From NCBI GenBank assembly GCA_934047225.1, contig CAKOHE010000038.1, forward strand, positions 1 to 64,000: 64,000 bases of DNA, written 5' to 3'. Position 1 is the first letter of the stretch. Each line of letters opens with the position of its first letter. Positions 55,283 to 64,000 of the stretch are shown piece after piece. The DNA comes from Ypsolopha sequella (lineage: Eukaryota; Arthropoda; Insecta; Lepidoptera; Ypsolophidae). Under the pieces are notes generated by a model, which was not told where the DNA came from, made no database searches, and saw only the letters and a list, made by a program, of their open reading frames with translations. A program made the translations under genes and the position numbers.

Positions 55283-56294
55283 TATATATATACATATACT
55301 AAATAAAAAAAAAAAAACGAGTTACTTTGAGATATATTTCGGGCCCTATCCTGGGTCCGGCATCAGTCACAATGAAATTGACAAAAAATAAATAAAAAAA
55401 TAAAAAGTCTAACCCGCTCCTGTTATCATATGGTTAAAAATCGATCCAGCAGACGCTCCCCCGATAGCACGCATGGTATCTAATGGGTGGCGCCATCACA
55501 TTGCATCACTGCGCTTCTACATAATAGTTTTTGCTGAGCTGTACAACGATGAAACATGGTGGCGTCACATTGTTATTGTCGTTTGTGCCCACTAAATTGT
55601 TATTTATCGCTGCCTATTTAAGCCTGGTCCGTACTGAGCACCAAGCGACCATATATACGAACACAGATTCATTATTAGTTATTATTCATAATAAGTTAAT
55701 GTTTATTTGATCGGAATAATAAAAATGTTGAAATGCACTGCCATCACTATGATATATGTGGCCGCTTTTGATTCTTACCTCTGTGTTTAAGTAAAGAAGA
55801 AGAGGCGAAATAAGAAGTATCCACTTCAATAAATTACTGTTGTAACTCTTACACAATCAAGTGTTTTTTTACATACAATTATTTTAGGAAATAAGAAAAA
55901 AGAACAAAGGTCACGGATGTTAAAATACATACAAATTTTCGCTAACAAACAACTAAAGCACACCTAGTAAGCAAACTCGCTTGTACACAGGAGCCCGGGC
56001 ACGCACACATTCACATCATAGTAAGCCAATTTCCACAGTAAGTCCACTCACACAATTGGAATCGGTGGAAATTTTGTCTTTGATTCTGTTGCTAAAGAAT
56101 ATCCTTATTCTGAGAAAGAATACGACAGTGTTATCTAGGAATTTTATTTAACACTAGATTTGACATGAGGAAAAACGTTCAGTACATGTCCATGTCAACA
56201 TATGTGTACATGTCAAATATCTTGTTTATTTACTTATGCGACTGACGACGGCCACAAGTTGGCCGAAATATATTTCGAAACTAATAAATACTTT
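55283..56294. other. No gene recognised
   Basis: Mixed-composition sequence with an A-run near 55308. No coding frame, repeat partner or RNA gene identified. Confidence 0.4.
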
Positions 56295-56681
56295 TCAATG
56301 CATGTGCAAAGGCCCACTTTTTATGCATCAAAACCGAACAAAAAGTCGATTATTTTGCCCTAGGGCTTTATTATTATTATTTTTTTATTTATTTACAATG
56401 GTTGGCTAACCTGCAGACTTTCCTGTGTACCATAGATGTTATACTTTTTTTTCCACTGTTTAACGGCTCTGGATACAATCCTTTTGAGCCAATTACAATT
56501 TAAAGTTCACAAGATTATATTTGTTTTCATTTCCTCACACTATGCATTGAAAAACGTAGTATGATACACGGGCGTAAAAGCAATAAATTACTCGGCTACG
56601 TTTAAAACACTCGCTACACTCGTGTTTTAAATCGTCCTCGCAATTTATTCCTTTTGGCCCTTGTAGCATAAACTACTATTT
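56295..56681 (+). mobile_element. Two-hairpin dispersed repeat, copy 3
   Basis: Same family as 20914-21272, with cactcgctacactcgtgttt in the second loop. Well preserved. Confidence 0.75.
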
Positions 56682-57052
56682 TTATTTATACATTATAATT
56701 TATTCAAAACAATAAAAGGCCAAAAAAAGGCTTAAAAACATTATTTATTCAAGTATTAAATGATAATTATAATTTAGCCTTTTTTGGTTTTATTATGGTA
56801 ACTCTTTTACAAGTAGAGTAACAAACCTAGCGTCGGCCAAAGGCTGTTGGCATTTTTAGTAGGATCAAAAACTTCGTTAGTAGTTGATCTAGGCCCGTGC
56901 TATTTTGGCATTTTCTGATTAAAAATACATTAGAAGTATAGTAACTGGCGTACTATTTATCTGACAAACTATTTTATCACATGCGTTGTCCATTTTGTTA
57001 AGAAGTCCCTTTACGCCTTTATATTTCTTAAGATTCATACAAAAGGTAAAAA

Positions 57053-57222
57053 GTGGATGTGAAGTCAACAGCTTATTTTCTTCATTTTTTTTTTTCATAA
57101 GTACTATCTAGTGACATCGAACTATGTCTCTATACAGCCCAAAAAGCAAAATTTGATAAAACCCCATCATAATAGGATATCGTGAATATTGCCTTGTTTT
57201 TACGCAAAATTTTGCAAGTTGT
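57053..57222 (-). repeat. Dispersed repeat, copy 2 (inverted to 37610-37790)
   Basis: Inverted blocks agtcaacagcttattttctt and tagtgacat plus caaaatttg match 37610-37790. The rest of 56682-57677 has no recognised gene. Confidence 0.5.
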
Positions 57223-57677
57223 ATGTTTTTTAGAAAAAAAGAGAGAAATACAGACTTCGTTCATGTAAAGAAGACTAAGTTTATACACTTTTCTATAAAT
57301 AAACAGTTACCGTTTCATGGAAAAATGTTTTTACCTGAAACCATTTCACAAATTCGGCGCTTTTTTAATATCTCGCCATCTTGCACCTCTTGATGAGAGA
57401 TAGGTCGGATTGTGACTTGGGGGAAGGGAAACATATATAAAGATGTGTGCAAAGTTTCATTGGGATCAACGCCATCAGGACGTCACAAACACCTAAAGCA
57501 TTTATTTGTGCATCTTAAGAGTACTTTTTATCCCTGAATCTCTGTCACTTACTCTATCCGTGTATTACTGGACATTTTCTTGTTTCATCCAGTTAGAATT
57601 CCGTAGAATTCGTAATATTGTTTATTCAATGTGGATGATTATTTTGTATAAAATCATTTTGTTTGTTAGTTAGGATT

Positions 57678-57757
57678 TGTAAAAGGCCCTAGAAAATGCT
57701 TTACAGCGAAACCGGTCGGTAAAAGGCCCTAAAAATGCTTTACAGCGAAACCAATCG
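57678..57757. repeat. Two-copy tandem repeat
   Basis: gtaaaaggccctagaaaatg followed by ctttacagcgaaacc occurs twice about 40 bp apart. No coding content. 57758-58164 is featureless. Confidence 0.8.
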
Positions 57758-58164
57758 GGCATAATAAAGTTTTATTGTATATGTGGATAAGTACAAGCGT
57801 TTTTTTAAACAATATCTATGCAAGAACACTGATTAGTTAGCGGAATCGGACGGAACGAAGCATTCTCTCTCAGGACTCGTTGCTCGATGGTAGAACACAA
57901 TATGTTGCGTGCGAGTTTACTCGTTTTAGTGCTTGAACAGAAGGAATTGTAGATGTTTGAAATTGTGTTTACAGCAATTTGTTTTCAGCTGTCGTACAAA
58001 CTATTTGTGCTTGTTTATCTGCAATGCAGAATTTTAATAGGGACCATAATGGGGTTAAAAGATTTTTCTCAGAGGCTAGCTTGCAAATTTAAGATTCTTT
58101 CTTTAAATTTGTAATTCATTGTTTTAAATTTCTAATTAATTGTACATCACAAGAAAACATGCAT

Positions 58165-58345
58165 GCCCTAAAAAGCGCGTGTTTGTGCCCGAAGTACGGC
58201 GATAGAGCTCACCACTCATCACGTTGGGACGTCATAATCGTCGTCGGTGAAACGCGGGTGGTACATAGTGTGGACTGTGACTTGCATTTCACAGTTCACA
58301 CTCAGAACACCTCTGAAACCTCCTTGGGGATTCATGTCGTGACGT
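58165..58345 (+). repeat. Dispersed repeat, copy 2 of 38240-38430
   Basis: Shares tttgtgcccgaagtacggcg and tgtggactgtgacttgcatt with the first copy. 58346-58754 is AT-rich with no feature. Confidence 0.6.
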
Positions 58346-58754
58346 TATATTTATTTTATTTCATAAATTTTAATATACTATATATAATTGTATATAATTG
58401 TACAAAAATTAAACTCAGCCATACAAGTAGGTATTCGTGGTAATTAGAAAAAAACGTTCAAATCGGTAATATTTAGATACGACATCGACATTTTTAAATA
58501 TTCTGAATTCTGATGATACTACCTTTCTCTTCTGAATTTCGTTAACTGCTGTAAGCAAGGCTGATTTGACAATTTCTCATTTTAATTATTGACATTATTA
58601 TTAACATAGGATAAAAGTAAAAAAAAAAGTTCAAAGTTTGTCGGGATAAAAACTTAGTTTTAAAGATCTTTTTTCATGGCAATTTTTATCTTTACTTGTA
58701 CGTAAAAATATTAAAGTTTGTGTTTTATTAAAACTCGCGTGAGCTGACATACTA

Positions 58755-58930
58755 AACTATTATTACATACTGGCAGCCGCCAGTGCCCATTTGAAAACGA
58801 CGGTGAACGCCGCGTCGTCGTCGTCCTAAAAACGACACTCGCCTTGATAATGCCGAAATTGTATCGGTGAAACGGTTGGCATATAGTCAACAACAATCAC
58901 ACGTGAATGTTCAAGCCGTATGTAATAATA
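58755..58930 (-). repeat. Dispersed repeat, inverted copy of 39385-39565
   Basis: The aacggtgaacgccgcgtcgt-type and tcgccttgataat.ccgaaat blocks match 39385-39565 in inverted order. Confidence 0.5.
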
Positions 58931-59156
58931 GTTAAGTTTGTGTTTGTTTATTTCTTCTATTTGATTGCAACAACATTTAAAGTTTTGAAGTTCAAAACCG
59001 GACCTTTGATCAACTTTTGATCCCAGAAAATTTGTCAATTTTCCAATGACTAAATAAACACAGGGCAAAAACGCTGTTCGTATGTGTAAGTTCTTAATAT
59101 ATTAGTTCTTGTAAGCACAAAAGCTTTACGATTTCAGTTTTAACCGAAAATAAATT

Positions 59157-59432
59157 TCAAGTTGAATCTCTAGTTACCGAGAGATAGCCGAAATGAGTCA
59201 TGCCGTCGGGCCTCTTTCCATCGTCCCGAACGACTCCTGTTGGTTCACGGGTCGAGGGTACGTTGACCGTGGTGAAGGCCCTTCGGATAATATCATTCAG
59301 GGCAGCATGGCGAGAGTGGCGGCTGGCACTGCGTCGACACGATAGGCCGTGGAGCCCGGAACAGTCCACAATGTCCACATCAGCTCTGCAGGGGCAGCGA
59401 TGTGGTTGGGTTATTGTGATGCCTAGCCGCAA
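59157..59432 (-). pseudogene. LINE Pol C-terminal fragment
   Basis: Codes HRCPCRADVDIVDCSGLHGL then CRRSASRHSRHAALNDIIRRA and EPTGVVRDDGKRPDGM. The RCPC ... GLHGLSCRRS ... R...H..LND.I pattern is the C-terminal Cys/His part of reverse-transcriptase proteins common in invertebrate genomes. Only this end is present. 59433-60112 has no recognised feature. Confidence 0.65.
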
Positions 59433-60112
59433 GCTTATGGCCGTACTAAATGACAGATTGTCGATTAGGGTACCGATATTTACGGAAGGAAGTGCCTGCA
59501 GACAATAGCCTTATTTGTTTAGTTTTTTAGTTTTATCTATTTTCTTTATCAATTATAATGAATATCCAAAAACGAAATGTTCTTTATCCTTATTTCTTGT
59601 TTTACTGCTTATTGTAAAAATGTTTTTTTTTTAAATTAAAATATTTTAAATTTATATTAACATTTAAAGTTAATATAACTACAAAATTATAAAAAACATG
59701 GACAATAATTTATATCGTAATATATATTTCGACCGACATATACTTCGGCGTCAGTTAAATAGAAAATGGTTAGTTTTTTAAGTAATGTTTGATCTTGATG
59801 ATGACAGCCGAACAGATAGACGGTCTGGTAGATTGAAAGAATAGTTTTAAGAAGTATTTAGTCAGTTCAGTTTAAAATTATAAAAACAGTAATACAGTAC
59901 AATATAACAGTAATTTCTTTAATCGTTTTATTGTTTATCTTCTTAATTTTAATGTTCATAAGTTACGCATGTCACATATCTAATATTAAATATTCGTCTA
60001 ACCTCAACCCATAACCAACTTAATCCCATTCCGGAGCCACTTAATCACACGTCTTGTTAGACAAAAAATACTAGATATGATAGCATCTCATTAAGTTTTT
60101 AATAAACAATGT

Positions 60113-60272
60113 AGCCGATTCTGAAGGCTTTAACTTTAGTTTTAGTGCTGTCAAAACTAAAATGTTATCGTTGCAAAATAGTTCATAAGTGTGAAGTACA
60201 GAAGCTAAATTACTTTGGAAAAATTTTAGTCTTGACAGCCTAAAACTAAAGTTAAAGCCTTCAGAATCGGCT
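60113..60272. mobile_element. 160-bp hairpin MITE
   Basis: Ends agccgattctgaaggcttta and taaagccttcagaatcggct pair over about 54 bp with small loops. No target duplication identified. Confidence 0.8.
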
Positions 60273-60519
60273 TTAATATATCCCAGTAGCGCAGAGATCG
60301 TGAGTGATACTTGAACCGGGCCGTGGTCCGGCTTGATTGACGCACACCTCCCGCCCGGCGCGCGCGCATCATTACTGTGATGAATGCGTTTAATAGTTCG
60401 CTTAGTTGAGAGCCTACTCGTAGTCTAGTATAGATATTTTATCTTTACTAAGTCCGTTAAGGCGATATGCGAAAAAAATACGGGTGTTTCTTTTCTGTGT
60501 ATTTCATCTTGTATATAAA

Positions 60520-60780
60520 GGTGTTAAGATGAATTTGCAGACGCCAAAAACTGGCGATAGTGTTCGTCCAAACAAACAACTTTCAGTGCAAAAAAAATTG
60601 AGAAATCTAGAAAAAAAATTGTTATTTCATACATTTTGGTCGGGTAGCTAGCTGTGTAACTTTTCTAAGGAACAGCTGATTTTTATTCGCGATTCGAGGT
60701 TTGGCTCCATGGTAAAGGTTGTTCGTATGGACGAGTATACTATCGCCAGTTTCCGGCTTCCACGACTTCATCTTAACACC
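60520..60780. mobile_element. MITE with GGTGTTAAGATGAA ends
   Basis: Inverted ends ggtgttaagatgaatttgc and the partner cttcatcttaacacc, with a second paired block (actggcgatag / ctatcgccagt). Half copies occur next door (61083-61139 and 61149-61200), and related ends are at about 21548 and 33390. Confidence 0.7.
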
Positions 60781-61000
60781 TTGTATATATTATATATGAA
60801 GCCAAATTCATACTGAAGGCTTGTTAAATGACCAGTATTTGGTCATCGACAACATTGACAAAAAAGTAACGATACTTAGTAAAGTTACGTAAAAGGTTTA
60901 CTTACGGCAATTAACTGTACAAGGGATATATTCAATTATTATAGCAACATCCATCGCTTTGGATACTCTAATTATTATTAATAAAATATTGAAAAAATTT

Positions 61001-61061
61001 CGTCGTGCCAGGATTAGAACCTGCGACCTCCTGCTTACATGACACGACTGCGCCACCGACG
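61001..61061 (-). ncRNA. tRNA-derived SINE head or tRNA pseudogene
   Basis: On the minus strand an A-box-like TGGCGCAGTCG is followed 20-30 bases later by a B-box GGTTCTAATCC and then CTGGCACGACG. This is the internal pol III promoter layout of tRNAs. The acceptor stem and overall length do not fit a working tRNA, and AT-rich sequence follows, so a SINE is more likely. Confidence 0.55.
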
Positions 61062-61845
61062 TTCTTATCTGAACCGACGAATTTTTACACCATAGACGAG
61101 TACCACAGCCAGTTTCCGGCTTTCGCAACTTCATCTTGTATTATATAAAGGTGTTAAAATGAATTTGCGGACGCCAAAAACTGGCGATAGGTACTCGACC
61201 ATACGAACAACCAACAGCCCGGTTACAAGTCTTTCTTTCAAGTCTTTTCCAATAATTTCATACATCGATGGTTTACATGTCCAGAAAATAAATAACCATA
61301 CATCTAACATCAGAGCGATAAGGAAATTGTTTTCTATATCAAATCAGTAGGTCAATCTATCAAAATTAATCAAATCTACATATTTGTGCATTCACACAGA
61401 TCAGCAGCTGAATAGATTATTGGCCTCTTTATTTTTCTCGCCAATGTTTACGACTCGAACACCGTTTCTAATTTTTTTTTTTCTTTTGTAATAAGCGTGT
61501 ATATTATTCATTACATTCCGGACCCGTGGCACCCCTGGATGACACCCCTGGGGGTAGATAGACAAAAAGCGATGTCTTTAACCTTCAGTGATGTCAAATC
61601 ACCACATATTTCCATATACTTAATTTAATTTTCTTGAAAGCCGACCATTCAATCTAATATGATGACGTCACTTCCTATAAATAGTAAAATATTTTTAAAA
61701 TCGATTAAAAGAACGAAAAATTGATTTGTAATAGAATAGAAAATCGTTTATTTACTGTCACAATCACACACAACACAGAAAAAGAAAACAAGACATGAAG
61801 AAAATTTCAATCAAAAATTAAAACAAAATAAATTAACACGAGATA

Positions 61846-62443
61846 ATATGTGTCGTCTAATTTCAAACGCCACCAGATCCACTTTAAGAAAAAAAAACAT
61901 TTTTAGTCTATGGACACGGCAATTTTGAGCTCTATGTTCTCATAAATCGATTTCCTACCAAACTCCTTTAAATTCTGTGAAAATCCGGTACAAAAACTGC
62001 ATTCAGTTTCAAACTCCGCTACATCTACGATAGTTGTAATTTCAAATGCCGCCATATCCAGACCGACCAATCAGAGAAGAGATTTCAGCCCGAAACCAGA
62101 GAATATAAAGTATTAACTGTCATGGCGATTAATTGCGACGCATAGATTTGAGTAACAAAATCCGCTACATCCCAACTGTGATTTTCAAAACCCACCATAT
62201 CCAGACCAAATCCAAAACTTGCTATCAAAATCCGCCAAATCCTATTTTTAGATACATAAATATGTAGTTTTCTCGACTTAATGCGGTAAGTTCGCAAATT
62301 TTGTGGCATATTTTTATTATCAAAATATTTATTTAATTTTATTTCCTATAACCCTGTAAAATAACTAATACCAAAAGAAAATGCCTCTACTGTAAAATGA
62401 ACCTATATGGATTTAGGGGCGTTTGAAAATAGACGACACATAT
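61846..62443. mobile_element. 598-bp MITE nested in the LINE, TA target site
   Basis: Ends ATATGTGTCGTCTAATTTC and the inverted GAAAATAGACGACACATAT lie between TA copies (61844-61845, 62444-62445). The subterminal motif 'ttcaaa.gcc.ccatatccagacc' and variants recurs several times inside (61863, 62040, 62190, 62230), as in transposase-binding repeats. Confidence 0.75.
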
Positions 62444-62525
62444 TACATATACATATATCTTATTCAGACTGCGAAGAACGAGCAATAAGAAAGAAACTGA
62501 TCATACCTATGTTTGCTTAGAAGAA

Positions 62526-63412
62526 TTATCTGAGAGATAAATAGTGTCTGTGCACAGAACACTTAAAGGAGTTACGAGAGGGGGCTTTTCTGATATATTC
62601 GGGAAGTTTGTTCCAGAGATGCACAGCAACTACAACAAAAGAAATGGATTGAAATCCAGAATGATGAAGGGGAGTTGAGAGGAGAAGATTATTTGAGGAT
62701 CGAAGTATTCTATTATGATTGTCAGACATGAATTTTATCATTGACTTGAGGTATGTCGGTGCATTTGGATCATTAATTATACTATAAAGAAGACAAACAA
62801 TTCTCAAGTTTCTACGATCACGAATGGGAAGCCAGTTCAGTTTTGCACGAAAATCTGAAACGTGATCATATTTCCTCAAGTTAAATATGAAACGGATGCA
62901 GGTGTTAAGTAAGCGTTCGAGTTTATTGAGATGCTTGGCATTAGCATCTAAATAACAAATATCAGCATAGTCAATAATAGGTATAAGAAGGGAGTTGGCG
63001 AGAGAAATTTTAATTGAAATGGTAGTACGTTTTTCAGAGTTAAAAGGGAATGAAGAGAGGCGTAGAATTTTCGTGAAACTTTTTCAATTTGAGCATCCCA
63101 ATTAAGATGCTGATCGATAACTAAACCTAGGTCATTGACGGTAGAAGAATAGCTGATTTCGCAGCTGTTGTATTTTAACTGTGGTAGCGAGTTAAAGTCA
63201 ATTTTTACAATTTGTCGTGAACTTCCAACGATGATAGCCTGACACTTGTTTGGGTTTACTGCTATACCGAATCGTTCTGACCAGCTTTGTAGGCTTTGTA
63301 GATCAACGTTAAGTTGGTCAATACAGTCGTGGAGGTCATCAACTTTTGCCTGCCTATAAAGCTGGAGATCGACAGCATAGAGATGGTAAAAGCAATTCAG
63401 GTGTGGAGTAGC
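62526..63412 (-). pseudogene. LINE reverse transcriptase C-terminal half
   Basis: Begins LNCFYHLYAVDLQLYRQ: the catalytic YADD box reads YAVD because of GAC to GTC at 63371-63373. Continues SLQSWSERFGIAVNPNKCQA, LGLVIDQHLNWDAQIEKV, then frame breaks near 63000, and ends with the intact block LRKYDHVSDFRAKLNWLPIR ... RSSNNLLLSTPLHHSGF ... HLWNKLPEYIR typical of Jockey/CR1-type LINEs. The lost Asp alone would prevent catalysis. Confidence 0.85.
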
Positions 63413-63414
63413 TA

Positions 63415-63456
63415 AATTAATAAATATTGAAAATTTATTTTCAATATTTATTAATT
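63415..63456. repeat. Perfect AT-rich palindrome
   Basis: aattaataaatattgaaaat and its inverted copy are separated by two bases. It sits exactly where the LINE ends. 63457-64000 beyond it has a CA-rich tract (63545-63560) but no recognised gene. Confidence 0.8.
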
Positions 63457-64000
63457 TTTTTAATTATTTTATAAGTTGCTGACTATAAATGTTGTCCCTC
63501 TCGATCGACGACGCTCACACGCTTGCTGCCAGCCCTAGACTAGCTCACGCACACACACAAGCGTGTGCGGACGAGCCAGATGCGCGCGAGAGAGTGTAGG
63601 TAAATAACTTGAGCGTGGACTATGAAGTGTCGGGGGTGTGACAAGGGCATCTGGTACAGGACCATTGTAGAAGAACCACCTCGCGTACCTTGGTTCGCCT
63701 CAAGAAACTTTTCGAAAAAGCAAAAAAAGTCTTTGTGTAACACCCGCTATAAAGCCCAAAACATAATAAAAAATAACCTCAACGATTAAAAATTTATAAG
63801 CTTAAATGTGCCCGGTTGTCATTTTTTGAAATATAAAAAATAAGGGATGGCCCCTTTATGTACTTTTCTTAGCCTAGTTTTCTGAGCTTTGCCGAAGAAA
63901 TTTTACCGTGTTATGACCAGGGATAGGATAATCGGATCGATATACGATATATTGGTATACCTAAAGTTATAAAAAAACTGAGAAATTTTGTAGGTGTGGA

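Larger units (their letters stand above)
61732..63415 (-). mobile_element. 5'-truncated LINE (Jockey/CR1-like)
   Basis: The minus-strand RT C-terminal half starts at about 63415 and the 3' end is near 61732, where a tail with repeated TTCTA/TTTCTATTC sequence occurs. It is interrupted by a MITE at 61846-62443. The 5' edge coincides with the palindrome at 63415-63456. Confidence 0.75.

Noticed and set aside
61001..61061. Functional tRNA gene
   Set aside because: A and B boxes are present but the acceptor stem and length do not fit; kept only as a SINE head or pseudogene.
54126..64000. Helicase-core exons of Twinkle
   Set aside because: I looked for a Walker A type motif on the plus strand and found none; short exons could be missed by eye, so absence is not proven.

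Overview
This 64 kb window is animal nuclear DNA, very probably from a moth or butterfly. The evidence is spliced genes, tRNA-Ala-primed BEL/Pao retrotransposons, and dispersed repeats I recognise from Lepidoptera, such as the 'cccgc-gcttcgcccgcg' RTE-type start, the 'ggtcaagtgcgagtc' inverted-repeat family and the 'ccatccatcagcc' LINE 3' end. There are no operons, CRISPR arrays or bacterial signals. Almost everything is transposable-element sequence, much of it nested.

Layout. 1-7868: BEL/Pao element A on the minus strand. Its left LTR lies outside the window, its coding region is broken, and its one visible LTR carries a 75-bp minisatellite. 8064-8651: a BEL integrase tail ended by a 557-bp MITE. 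9600-34476: a broken, intron-rich THAP/P-element-like transposase gene on the minus strand, with exons found by reading splice sites. Its introns hold a 3.6-kb element with about 290-bp terminal inverted repeats (15992-19611) coding a nuclease-like protein with a Cys-rich tail, a 1.8-kb element with perfect 41-bp inverted repeats coding only a small THAP protein (26169-28011), a tandem duplication of a linker exon (29065-33375), and many MITEs. 34643-37550: a BEL element whose RT and integrase parts lie head to head. 40534-44300: 5' exons of a host gene, the mitochondrial DNA helicase Twinkle, on the plus strand; no helicase-core exon is seen before the window ends. 45886-53831: BEL/Pao element B, sense to Twinkle, with LTRs I read as the same, a 5-bp target duplication and one long ORF that has lost the core of reverse transcriptase in frame. 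54400-64000: MITEs, a tRNA-like SINE and LINE remains, ending in a 5'-truncated LINE.

How the parts relate. Elements A and B share termini and tRNA-Ala primer sites, and both have lost RT, but different parts of it. B looks recently mobilised, so another element probably supplied RT. The P-like gene and the small THAP element both carry THAP DNA-binding domains, the latter without a visible catalytic domain. The strongest candidates for a poorly described system are the 3.6-kb inverted-repeat element, the RT-less element B and the THAP-only element. All identifications are from reading motifs; no database search was possible.
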